A stretch of 64,000 nucleotides of DNA from Hippasteria phrygiana (taxonomy: Eukaryota > Echinodermata > Asteroidea > Valvatida > Goniasteridae): assembly GCA_037893225.1 (NCBI GenBank), contig JAZGUH010000058.1, positions 248,001 to 312,000 on the forward strand. Direction: 5' to 3'. Positions 1 to 9,694 of the stretch are shown in pieces. The notes under the pieces were generated by a model. The model was not told where the DNA came from. It ran no database searches and worked only from the letters and a program-made list of their open reading frames with translations. The translations under genes and the position numbers were made by a program. How positions within the stretch are numbered: position 1 is the stretch's first letter; the number at the start of each line of letters is the position of its first letter.

Positions 1-256
1 GGGCAAAACCCCATGTATTGAATTTACTTAATGGGGTTTACCCTAGTTAGTCATTGAAGTGCTATATAACTTTTCCATGTTCATTTTTCTTGTAATGTTA
101 TTTCTTGCATAATATGTCTTGACGACATATTATTCATTCAACTTTAAGCGCCAATAACAGTGATACGGCTGCGTGATTTCGCATATGCAATGTCCTGTTA
201 ATATGTGTGTTAATAAGGTGTTCTCCTCGGCTATATATCTTTTCTTTTGGGCTTAG
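1..256. other. Upstream noncoding sequence, probably intron
   Basis: No coding exon is recognisable here. The last 40 bases are rich in C and T and end in TTTTGGGCTTAG at the presumed acceptor before position 257, so this stretch is best read as the 3' part of an intron of the gene that follows. Confidence 0.4.
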
Positions 257-1669
257 CGATGGACAACAGTGTAGCCAATGTCATCGCTTTGGACCTAAAA
301 ACCAAAGAGCTCTTCGGGATAGCCCAAAACAGACGTGCGATCATGCGTAGTGGCAACCTTGGCGTCACGTGGTCCAACATGGAGCCTCAGCGATACCTGG
401 AGTTATCAAACAGCAGTTACCTGTTGGAAGCATTGAGGGTCCCATTTGTTGAGATCTCGGATGAACCTGATGTCGCCATGGCGACGTACGGGGACAGCAG
501 CTTCTTCGAGTGGGGAGGTGAGAAAAAAAATGCCCACATTTGTCTTTTTGTTTATCAAATGAGGGGTGGGGAAGTATTTTCTCTCCATCTATTTTCATTT
601 GGTGAATATAAGTACATGTACTCGGTTTCTGGTATTCCTGGCCCAGGGTTTGTTTTATTAAGTTTCTTTGCTCTATTTTAATTGTTTTTGGAACATTATT
701 TCCTTGTTCTTTTAATTACCTTGTTTGTTTTGGTTAATTGTTTTTTAGTTTGCATGTTTTTTGTTCGTTTGTTTGTTTTTTGTTTTGTTTTTTGTTATTT
801 TTTACGGTTTGTTTTCTATGCTAGGTATTTTTGATGGTTGGTTAGGCCCCAAGTCCAAATAGGGCCGGTATTTGTACCGTCTCTCGGTACGCAAACCGGT
901 TCATTTTAATCCTCTCAAACCAGGTTGGATACCGTCCGAGCCTCTACTAAAAGGCTGGCCCTGTTTGGGAGTCTATTGTGTCCAATTCCTGGGCTGGTGA
1001 ACTCCTTTTAAAGGCAGACAATAAGGTGACTTTAATCCGATAATAATCTTCCATGGGTTAACAAGGCCCTAAACATTTGCTCACTTTCAAAGAGTTTGCC
1101 GCTATACAGATCTGACCACACAGTATTCACACTTCAGTAATCGCTACACATATACGCGTATACTCAAGTCATCAGTCATCAGTCAATAAACTCCCAATTC
1201 TCAACACTCTGCAGGGCCATCAGGCAGCAGGCTAGCCAAGCTCAACCGCAAGTCTATTCATTAAGATGGCTTTGAAATGCCGACGAGCAAGTGGACTTGT
1301 ACCGTCCGGGGAGAGGTATAATACCGTCCGTGGTTTAAACCGGTCTCATACCGGGAGCCGGTACGGTATGCAAACCAGCCCTAAATGGATTTCGGGCCTT
1401 AGTTGGTTGTTGGTTTATTGCCTTGCGCTGTGCCTTCCTGCAACGTGAAAAAAAAGTTTAGTGTGTTGCAACTTAATGCAGAGACCGCCCTGTGGCGTTT
1501 ACTTTACTTTCGGGAATCTAATTTCTCCATTGGTGTTTGGTACAACTGTTTAAAATGTTCTGACATTGCAGCCGGTGCCGATGGTCTGTATCAACGAGAA
1601 GTAATAGTTACCGACAACGGCACGGCTCCAAGTGAATGGAAGCTCATGGGTGTCTGGGGCTATCCATAA
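257..1669 (+). CDS. Last two exons of an unrecognised gene with an Asp-box-like motif
   Basis: Two exons are visible: 257-517 (acceptor GGGCTTAG, donor GGAG|GTGAGA) and 1572-1669 (acceptor CATTGCAG, stop TAA at 1667-1669). Both junctions are phase 1. Joining them gives a continuous frame of about 119 codons that ends in GVWGYP. The intron is 1,054 bp and contains a MITE. Residues such as IMRSGNLGVTWSNM resemble a BNR/Asp-box hairpin (S-x-x-x-G-x-T-W), as in sialidase-like beta-propellers, but only one copy is seen and I do not recognise the family. An in-frame ATG at 259 could be a start, although the good acceptor just before it favours an internal exon with upstream exons outside the window. 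There is no transmembrane segment. The ordinary codon use and clean splice sites argue for a living gene. Function is unknown. Confidence 0.6.
845..1398. mobile_element. PIF/Harbinger-like MITE in the intron
   Basis: The element is 554 bp. Its ends are imperfect inverted repeats: about 19 of the outer 24 positions match between the left end (starting GGCCCCAAGTCC) and the reverse complement of the right end (GGCCCGAAATCC). Further matches around GGTACGCAAACCGG lie inside. It is flanked by TTA on both sides (842-844 and 1399-1401). A 3-bp TWA duplication with GGCC-type termini is typical of PIF/Harbinger elements. There is no transposase ORF, so it is non-autonomous. Confidence 0.55.
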
Positions 1670-1796
1670 TGGGAACCAGCGACTCTTGTAATAAGCGACA
1701 GTATAATGGGACTGTATACACTACTTTCTCTTTGACGTAGATGGATCCTAGTTCGAGCCTCATGGTGTGAAAAACAGCTTGATATCAAGATATTAA

Positions 1797-1802
1797 AATA
1801 AA
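1797..1802 (+). promoter_or_regulatory. Candidate polyadenylation signal AATAAA
   Basis: AATAAA lies 128 bp after the stop codon of the plus-strand gene that ends at 1669, a plausible 3' UTR length. The downstream GT-rich element is not strong, so this is a positional inference. Confidence 0.35.
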
Positions 1803-2003
1803 TCATGCCCAAGAGAAAGGTTGTAAAACCAATACATCTACCAGATGAATGGAACTCAATTTAGATTCGTCAAAACGCTGTATCATACCTTTAATTCGGA
1901 GAGATTAGAGTGTTTTAATGAATGTGCTCTTTTTCTGTTGTAAAACAGTTATTGAAAGTTTCATAATGTTTGCGGACGAGACGTAGAGCATTGTCGTTTA
2001 CAT

Positions 2004-2093
2004 GAAGTAACGAATCGCATTTATGCTAATTTTGGGAAGCTTTTGTCATTACAATGCATTCCGAAATTAGCATAATGCGATTCGTCACTTCGC
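2004..2093. repeat. Inverted repeat with arms of about 30 bp
   Basis: The left arm (about 2004-2033, containing AACGAATCGCAT and ATGCTAATTT) and the right arm (about 2063-2093) are near-perfect reverse complements around a 29-base loop. It looks like a small foldback element or MITE core. No target duplication was found. Confidence 0.5.
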
Positions 2094-2154
2094 GAAAACG
2101 GCGACGAAGGATTTTCTCCAAGTCGGCGACGTTTATCAAAAAGGACGTAGAGAA

Positions 2155-2356
2155 GGTATAACACGTTCATATTTAACTGTTTATTTTCATGTTTGCCTTT
2201 TTAAAGATATAAGATCAAAATGTGGCTACTTTTCCGTAAAAATAGAAAGTCTTGGCTAAAAATCGATATCAGGCAATGTAGCCTCAAAGTTGGCCCCAAA
2301 TAAGACATGCAAGTATTTATGAAAAACGACAGTTAAATATAAACGTGTTGTATGCA
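2155..2356. repeat. Inverted repeat, arms about 28 bp, spacing about 145 bp
   Basis: The left arm at 2155-2183 (ATAACACG...ATATTTAACTGT) is matched in reverse complement at 2328-2356 (ACAGTTAAATAT...CGTGTTGTAT). The layout is like a MITE. The rest of 1803-3265 shows no exon I can support. Confidence 0.45.
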
Positions 2357-3267
2357 TTTTTGTTGGAAGATTTGGCTCCTACTCCGAAGATTAGCCTGAA
2401 GAAGGGAATTCACAGAAACAAACTGCTAATAATTGTAATTAATACAAAAATATATAATTTCTTCTTTAAATGTCTAGCTAAAACAATGTAAGCATATTAC
2501 TTGTTTAGACGTATATAGATTAAGTTTGTTTGAGTTCCACTGATAGGGAGTTCCAATGTTGTTTAGCTAAACACTTTGCCTTTTATCTTTTTAGACAACA
2601 GTTGTTTGTTGCAACCAACTAGCTAAATGATTTTCTTTCAGTATTGGTAGATATTTTGCTTGTTTACAAATGCTGGTAAATATTGAGGTTCGTAAGACAA
2701 TAAACAATTAACAACTACCTAACAAAAAACGAAGAATTTAGTGATAAACATTCCAGATCAAAATATTCAACACATTCACAAAATGCATTGGCTTATCATT
2801 TAATTCTTTGTATAGATGTATAAATATGTGCCAAAGACGAACATTCAATATTCATTGAACAGCTAGAGGTTTGCCTCTTAATGAACTGTTATCTTGTAAA
2901 TAAGCCTATTCTATATGTTAAAAAATAAAGAGAAATATTTGACGAACGCTAGAAACTAAAATCTCTTACACAAAGGTTGCGACGAAAAGGTGACTGCTAA
3001 TACCGAGTGATATTGAACAGAAGATCATTGTCTTTATATTGGCATATGTACAGATGACTATAGTCCATGTTTTGTATGCAGATACAGCAGGAGTTTTTGT
3101 GGAGTGCGGTGTCTATCCAAATTTAAAATTGTTTTGTTTTTGTTTGTTTATTTGTTTGTTTTGGTTGGGGGTGTATCGGTTCCAGTTTTTTCCGTTGCAG
3201 CGCCTTCGATAGCTTAACACTCTAAAAACTGTGTTTAGCAATTAAACACAATCTTGCTATCAGTTTA

Positions 3268-3626
3268 CGAGGTGCGATAAAAAAGTTCCGAGACTGTTCC
3301 TGTTGCGAACGAACGGAGCACAGCACAGTAATGTGCATATAGCAGATGTAAGCAATAACTTTCGGGAGTAAGTGTTCCAAGTAACATTGCTTGATCAACA
3401 TCAGCACCTGTGTTACACGCATTTTTGTGACCACTGGTACGTGCGCATTTGCGATTTCACCATGGACCTGAATCCAGAGCATGCAGAAGCAGCACCGTGT
3501 CGAAGTCTGCGAGGATCTCCGTCAACAGGCCCAAGATGACCCAAACTTCATGTCGAGGATCATCAGCGGTGACGAGAGTTGGGTCTACGGCTACGACCCA
3601 GAGATTTTCCTTTGTGGACTTTCGAT
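3268..3626 (+). pseudogene. Mariner transposase fragment with 5' TIR
   Basis: After a TA, the sequence CGAGGTGCGATAAAAAAG starts like a mariner terminal inverted repeat. An ATG in good context at 3462 is followed by only a few codons before the frame is lost. A second frame from 3481 to about 3604 encodes a mariner transposase segment (VCEDL, DPNFMSRI and SGDESWVYGYDPE). GDESW holds the first catalytic aspartate of the DDE/D triad. The N-terminal DNA-binding part and the other catalytic residues are missing, and the match stops after GYDPE. This is a dead internal-deletion copy. Identification rests on the GDESWVYGYDP block, which is highly characteristic of mariner and SETMAR-type transposases. 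Confidence 0.75.
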
Positions 3627-3678
3627 GGACGGAGAATTTCGTTGAGTTCATTGAGCCGTTTTATTCGGACCGGTGACC

Positions 3679-4244
3679 TGTATATGACTCGTCTTGAGAC
3701 AGTTAGAGCTGAGTTTTGTTTCCGAAAAAGAGACATATATTTGTGAACTGTCGTCGGTTCATTATTTGGGGTCTTATATCCCCATACTTTCGCGACGGGA
3801 GCCAGTTTGTGTCTTCCCCCGCTGTTTTCGTCTCTCTTCGGCTGTTTTGGAGGTGAATTCGCCCCGTGTTCTAGCTCGTCAAAGAACTGTATTCGCTCGT
3901 ATGGAGTCGTCCTTGTCCGTTGCTGAGTACCCAAGCCGTCCAATTCCTCGCCCAAGTCCTCGCCCATTGCAGAGCTGCCCAAGTCGTCTGAGCCCTCGCC
4001 TATATAAAAGTCCTCGCGCCCGTAAGATCTTTTAAGTTATATATTGTGTATTAAAGATCTTTTCTTAATTCTACACTTGTTAAACCCTGTTGATTCTTGA
4101 ATATTCTCATTATTAAATCACATTGTTTCTTTGTTATTTATATCAGTATGATCTTGTTTGATTTCTTTGTTGCATCTGAGAAAATTCAGGCTCTTTCTAG
4201 TAAATCATATTTACGGATAGTCTGGAGATTTTCAGACCGTAACA
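3679..4244 (+). repeat. Candidate 5' LTR of the Gmr1-like element
   Basis: The right edge is well placed: ...CCGTAACA ends at 4244 and is followed by the GGGGGCGCGG primer-binding-like stretch. The left edge (TGTATATGAC at 3679) is a guess, because there is no 3' LTR to compare. The region contains a TATA box (4001) and ATTAAAG (4051) downstream, as expected for U3-R. Confidence 0.45.
4001..4010 (+). promoter_or_regulatory. TATA box of the LTR promoter
   Basis: TATATAAAAG sits in a C-rich stretch inside the candidate LTR, about 240 bp before its end. This is a textbook position for the LTR core promoter. Confidence 0.45.
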
Positions 4245-4363
4245 AATTGGGGGCGCGGCCTGTCCGGGAAATCGAACGAACATAAGCCAAGTTTTGTTTA
4301 CGATATCGTCAAACAAGGTCGCACACTTTGTTATATTGTTGCTCGTTGTAGTGTAGAATAATC

Positions 4364-5650
4364 ATGGCTAGTAAGTTCGATGCACAAGCTTTCGTGGAGG
4401 CTGAAGATTTGTCAGTCGAAAAGTTGCAACATTTGACAAAAGATGAGTTGCAGGAAGTTGCTAGATATGCTCATCTAGAAATTTCTCGAAGTGCCAAGAA
4501 GGGTGAGTGTTCTTGCGGAAAAGTTCAATCTAGAGATGGCTGAGCCTCCGCAAACTTTTGATCGAGAAATTGAGCTGGCCAAAAAGAAAATTGAGCTGGC
4601 CAAAAAGAAAATTGAGCTGGAAAAAGAAAGGCTCTGCCTTGAGTTTGAAGAAAGAGAAAAAGAAAGAGAAAAAGAAGGAGAATTTGAACTACGAAAGCTT
4701 GAACTCGAACATCAACTGAAAACTAGAGAATTGGAATTAGGTGCAAAGGAAGACACAGGCAAAGAGAGAACTCCAATTGACTTTGATCTAGCAAAAAGCG
4801 TGAGGTTGGTGCCTAAATTCAACGAACATGACGTTAAAACATATTTTCTGTCTTTCGAAAAAACTGCCAAAAGTCTTAAGTGGCCTGAGAAGTATTGGCC
4901 TTTGCTCCTGCCGAGCACGTTTGTGGGTAAGGCTCAACAAGTCTATGACACACTTTCAGAGGACCAGTGCAGTGAATATGCTACAGTCAAAGCAGCCATT
5001 TTGAATGCTTATGAGTTGGTTCCTGAGGCATATAGGCAGAAATTTCGAAAATTGACTAGATCAAATGGCCAGACCTTTGTCGAATTTGCTACACAAAAGG
5101 AAATTGTGTTTGATCGATGTATCGATCTCTCAAAGTTGAGAAGAAATTTAAGGAGCTGAAAGAAGTTGTCCTCATAGAGGAGTTCAAAAACAGTGTCCCA
5201 CTGAGCATCAAAACCCATTTGGAAGAACACCAGATCACCCAGCTAAAGAAAGCTGCAGTGGCTAATGGTAGCCGATGATTATGAGTTAACTCACCAAATG
5301 AGTATGGGCAAAACTAATTTCCAGTCAAAGGGTTTCTACAGACACACTGGTAATCCTGAGCCATCGTATAAGAAGCCGTCATCACCAAGTGGAGCCAAGG
5401 AGGACCGAAAGAAGTTCTTTCCTCCCATCACATGTGATTACTCTCACAAGAAGGGCCACACGAAGGCGAGATGCTTCAAGTTCATCGCTGACGAGCGAGA
5501 GCGTTCCGAAAAGCCAGTCGCTTTTGTCCGTAAAGACACTCTACTTCGTAGGAAGTCCGGTGAGGTCGATGGCAACCGTGTTTCTTCTTCGAAGGTGGTT
5601 GATGAAATCAACCCAGTTGATGAAATCTACAAAGATTTTGTTCATCGTGG
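4364..5650 (+). pseudogene. Gag of the Gmr1-like element, frameshifted
   Basis: The likely start is the ATG at 4364 (ATAATCATGG). The first frame runs about 55 codons. It then shifts to the frame of 4491-5159 and shifts again near 5140 into the frame that continues past 5265. Domains in order: an N-terminal helical region; a highly charged coiled coil with an ELAKKKI repeat (4570-4740); a capsid segment resembling the SCAN domain (4800-5210, with VPKFNEHDV and ELVPEAYRQKFR); and a zinc knuckle at about 5438-5480. The knuckle reads CDYSHKKGHTKARC, so the second cysteine of CCHC is replaced by serine. The SCAN domain of vertebrates is known to derive from this Gag type, which supports the clade call. 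Confidence 0.7.
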
Positions 5651-6175
5651 TGATGTGTCGTGTTCGTCTGAGAAAGCCGGCAGTCCAGTTGTTATCCTGA
5701 GGGATACAGGCGCGTCACAGTCACTGATGCTGGAGGATGTGATGTCATTGTCTCCAGAAAGTTCGCTGAATGCGAAAATGTTGATTCAAGGTATTGGGGG
5801 TAATTTTATGCCTGTCCCGTTGCATAGGGTAAATTTGAAATGTGACTTGTTCACTGGCCCTGTGGATGTTGGAGTTGTTCCTAGTCTGTCGATGAAAGGT
5901 GTCGGGTTTTTGCTAGGTAATGACGTTGCGGGAGGTAAAGTGTCGGCATCCCCTATTGTCTCTGGCGAACCTGTGGATGAGCCAGAAATTCATTCTTTGG
6001 AAGAGGAGTTTCCAGAAATCTTCCCAGAGTGTGCAGTGACGAGATCTCAGTCGAACAGATGGAAAAGGAGGTTGCAGAGTCAGTGCCGATAGAGGAGGAC
6101 TCTGGTGTTTGGCTGTCTGAAACTTTCTTCAATAATGTAGAAGAAAATGAGGGAGTGTCTCAAGTTTAGCCGATC
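5651..6175 (+). pseudogene. Retropepsin-like protease region of the Gmr1-like element
   Basis: This continues in the same frame as the end of gag. RDTGASQSLM (about 5700-5730) contains the catalytic D-T-G-A of a retroviral-type aspartyl protease. It is followed by IQGIGG and, about 70 residues later, VGFLLGNDVAGG, matching the usual hydrophobic ILG-D block. The frame breaks near 6050. A short linker rich in E and D then leads to the integrase part. The gene is dead because of frame breaks. Confidence 0.65.
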
Positions 6176-6897
6176 CTCGCTGATAGAACAGCAGAAAGCG
6201 GACCCAGATTTGAGGAAGCTCGCCCAGACAGCGTGTTCTGAGGAAGAGGTTCAGGGGGTTCCAGAATGCTATACTACGTCAAGTCTGGCGTGTTAGTGAG
6301 GAAATGGAGACCTACCCAGAGACCAGCTGATGAAGAATGGAGTATTGTTCATCAAATTGTTGTTCCTCCGTGTTACCGTGATGAGATCTTGAGAACTGCA
6401 CACCAGATTCCGGTTGCAGGTCATCTTGGCATCAGAAAGACTCAAGCTAGAGTCATGGCGCATTTTTATTGGCCTAAGCTACACCTACGTGTCAGATGGT
6501 GGGGAAACCACAGCCATCAATCAAGCCTGCACCGATGATACCGATTCCTGCATTTGATGAGCCATTTACGAGAGTCCTCGTTGATTGTGTTGGTCCTCTA
6601 TACCGCGGACGAAGTCCGGGCATCCGTTTTTGTTGACCATAATGGATTTGTCAACTAGATTTCCAGAGGCCATTCCACTGAGGAAGATAACAGCCAAAGT
6701 TGTTGTTGAGGCTCTTGTGCAGTTTTTTACAAGATATGGTTTACCGAAAGAAGTGCAGTCCGATCAGGGGTCTAACTTCATGTCGGGTGTGTTTCAAGAA
6801 GTCCTGTGTGATCAAGCAGTTGAAATCATCTGCATATCACCCGCAGTCTCAAGGAGCTCTGGGTAGAGAGCCGAGTGAAGGCGCCATACCCCCTTAA
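6176..6897 (+). pseudogene. Integrase of the Gmr1-like element, broken
   Basis: Frame 6266-6538 carries the start of an HHCC zinc-binding domain (RTAHQIPVAGHLGIRKTQ then FYWPKL). A deletion and frameshift near 6490 remove part of the C-x-x-C side; the text resumes as CQMVGKPQPS in another frame. The catalytic core follows in frame 6585-6866: VDCVG, TIMDLSTRFPEA, then QSDQGSNFMSG, which supplies two of the three acidic catalytic residues. The final motif reads SAYHPQSQGALGR in yet another frame before the match ends at about 6897. Integrase here lies straight after protease. Confidence 0.7.
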
Positions 6898-7867
6898 AAG
6901 CTAAATCCCGTGTTGAATCCATGCGCGGAGATTTCTTGTTACATGTGGGGGGGGGGGATGATTTTTGAAAGGCCATCCTTGTGTGGAGCGCGACACGGCA
7001 CGGGGTCCGAGGGACCGCTTAAGGGCCCCCTGGTGGGTTGCAGGCGCAAAGCCCTTGCTAGGGGTTGAGGTAAAGCCCCCTGGAGCCCCTGGGATTTACA
7101 CAATTTTAGGTGCAAAATTGTTTCAAATTTAACCTTTTCTTGAGCTTGAATTGCAATGAATGACAATAATTAACACCTTCAAGTATCAAAAAATACAAAA
7201 GATCTTCAAAACTCAAATTTTCTCATCCAATGTATTTGGAAGCGTAAGCGTCTCTTTGCACAATGGAGCTCTGGTCACCTAGCAACACAAATAATGCCTA
7301 TGCATTATTTTAAGAATAAATTTACAAAATAATATTGCAAAATAATGCCTAGATGCATTTTGGTAAGGCATGATTAGAATGTGATTTGGTCTACACTTGA
7401 CAAAAACTATGAAAACATATGGTGGACAATGATGTATACTTGACGACATTATAACCGGAATGCCGGAGATGCAAAACTCAGGCTCTAACAAAAGTTCCCA
7501 AACACTTATTTGCAGGACGCACAAACGTTTGTGTGTGAGTGCGCGCCGATTCCCAGTGAATGTCAGTTGAAGTCTGCTATCGGTATTTTAATTACATTGT
7601 GTCATGCGCCGCACGTGCGTTCATACCGTCTGTTGGCGCGTAACAAAATCCGTTTGCCGTTGCAACCTGCAACTTTCTATTGCCTTTGTTGGGTGTGTTA
7701 GTAGAGTGAAAACAATAAAATAAAAGGCCATCATCTTTGTTGGGATCTGAACTTCCGCGTTCTAATGTGGCAAAGACCGACTATTCCCCACTGTGCTTGT
7801 CGTGAGGCATAAACTGTCACCCCACCAACCAATCTACCTTCCGACATCAGGCGCGGATCGATGAATT

Positions 7868-8390
7868 TTGTAGACGGGGGGCACACCCAAAATGGACAAA
7901 TGCGAGCGCGAAGCCTTTACGGCGTGGGGTCCAGGGCCCGCTTAAGGGGCCCGTAAAATTTTGGATTCTGGATGCTCCGTGGTGCAATCTGAGGCGATTC
8001 CTGGCCACTTTCACCTGACTTTTTTTAAAACAAAAGTTGTGACGATTTTATGGAGACTATATATATATCATGATTTTAGGCATTATTTTCTAGGCATTAT
8101 TTTAGGCATGTCATGACTACAAAAATCTAGACGGGGGCAAACGAAAACGGATAAATTCGAGCGCGAAGCCCTTACGGCGTGGGGTCCGGGCCCCGCTTAA
8201 GGGCCCCAGAACATTTTAGATTCTGGATGCTCCGTTGTGCAATCTGAGGCGATTCCTGACCACTTTCACCTGACTTCTTTTTTTAAGTTGTTAAGATTAC
8301 ATTGTATATGGAGAATATGTATATCATTATGTTAGCCATTATTTTTTGGCAATTTTTTAGCCATGTCATGCATCACTACAAAAATCTAAG
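7868..8390. repeat. Two-unit tandem repeat, period about 260 bp
   Basis: Unit 1 starts at TAGACGGGGG (about 7870) and unit 2 at CTAGACGGGGG (about 8128). Both contain GAGCGCGAAGCC, ACGGCGTGGGGTCC, GCTTAAGGGGCCC, TCTGGATGCTCCG and TTTCACCTGACTT in the same order. They then run into similar AT-rich text with TTAGGCATTATTTT. Origin unknown; possibly two halves of an old element. Confidence 0.65.
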
Positions 8391-9194
8391 TTTCTCCCTC
8401 CCCCATTTTTGGCGTCTAATTTGCAGTTTTTCCCCTTAATTTTTTATTTATCCGGAATTGTTCTTGGTTCAGTTCAGTTCAGTTGAAGTTTTCAAGAAAA
8501 GGGCTTGATTTCAGACTGTTCCTTGCCCTGTGTTAAAACCATCGGCAGATCGGCTGCAAGACATAATAGAGGATTTAGGCACATTTAGTATGTCATTCAG
8601 TCAAGTGATCCATTGTTTCCTGCTGGTTGGGGCCATTTAACCTGTAATAAACTCCCCAAGGGGATTATATGTTGAGACGCACCGCGTTTACACTAGATCC
8701 GGCAAAAGGATTAAAAGGGGATCGAACCCGGCAAGGAGGATTGAAGGGGGATCGATGGACAGAGTTGAAATCCCAGGGATCCGGGAAATACTCCGGTTTT
8801 CTCTTAAAAGAGGGATTCAGTTCCATGGCATGATTGATAACCTCTTTTTTTTCTTATTGCATTTTTCAGTAGTTTTATGCCAAAAAGTAGACAGCAGATG
8901 TTTAATATCGGCGGCGGTATTCTTTTTAAGGAGGTTGCCCTCCTCCTCCCCTCCTTTTCTCTCACCTCCCCCTCTTTTTTTTCCCTCTTCTTTTTTTCTC
9001 TATTTTTTTCTTTTTTGTTTATCTCAATTTACCGGGGAGGGGGGGCACGTGCCCCCGCCCCCCCCCCCCCCCCCCCTGGATCCGCGCCTGTACATACCGA
9101 GCTCTTGCCCACAGTGCGTTTAAACTCAATGCAGGGAAAGTAAACGAACGACACTCGCACTTGCTGGGCTGCGTGGTGCTGGCCTGTCAAGGTG

Positions 9195-9365
9195 TCATGG
9201 TATCGCATTACACGTGAGGACAGAAAAGAGGGTATAACAAAGGGAACAATACTGTCCTCACATTTATTTCTTTGTTCCGGAAAAAGTGAGGACAGGCAAA
9301 CAAGTGCTTAGTCTATGGGGATGGGTTATATTAAAGGGAACAATGGAAAGTCATCACGTGTATAG
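9195..9365 (-). repeat. Member of the dispersed ATTGTTCC repeat family
   Basis: In reverse complement this reads CATTGTTCCCTTTAATATA followed by ACCCATCCCCATAGACTAAGCAC. That is nearly the same as 18510-18560 inside the long-TIR element. A second ATTGTTCCCTTTG block and paired GAGGACAG motifs also recur. Related copies occur at 33.2 and 35.6 kb. Confidence 0.55.
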
Positions 9366-9694
9366 CGAAACAAAAATACATGTATTGGCAAGTTACGGAC
9401 TCTGCGCAAGTTAGTACGCCTTCCCTTAAAAAGTGGGGGGGGGGGGGGGATGATTACATTGGTCATCTCCCCCAGGTCAAAAAGTGGGGGGATATATCCC
9501 CCCAACCCCCCGGGATCTCCGCCCATGGTTGAATCGCAACCGGAAGATTCTTAGTACGACCGATTGGATCCATTAACAGACAGTTCTCGCACTGATAATG
9601 TATAACCTCAAAGGATTTACTTATTACTTTTAACATGAAATTTTACGTACGTCTCAAAAGCATTCAAATATGATTTTAACTTGTAGACCTTTAA

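Larger units (their letters stand above)
3679..6897 (+). mobile_element. Gmr1-like Ty3/Gypsy LTR retrotransposon, 3'-truncated
   Basis: A candidate 5' LTR is followed by a primer-binding-like stretch (TTGGGGGCGCGG), gag with a SCAN-like capsid segment and a zinc knuckle, a DTGA protease, and an integrase with its zinc-binding region and core. Integrase directly follows protease with no reverse transcriptase between them. That is the Copia-like order known for the Gmr1 clade of Gypsy elements in deuterostomes. The sequence stops inside integrase near 6897; reverse transcriptase, RNase H and the 3' LTR are absent. Several frameshifts show the copy is dead. Confidence 0.75.
6898..9690. other. 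Gene-free stretch with G/C-rich repeats
   Basis: No supported exon. It holds G-run and C-run tracts (about 6950, 9058-9076, 9433-9449), several copies of a GC-rich motif built around GGGGTCC...GCTTAAGGGCCC (about 6998, 7930, 8185), a two-unit tandem repeat, and a member of the ATTGTTCC dispersed family. The long open frames at 8755-9143 are runs of CTT and CCC and are not credible proteins. Confidence 0.5.

Noticed and set aside
8755..9143. Protein of 88-122 residues with poly-F and poly-P
   Set aside because: It is a translation of CTT-rich and poly-C sequence; no start context or splice evidence.
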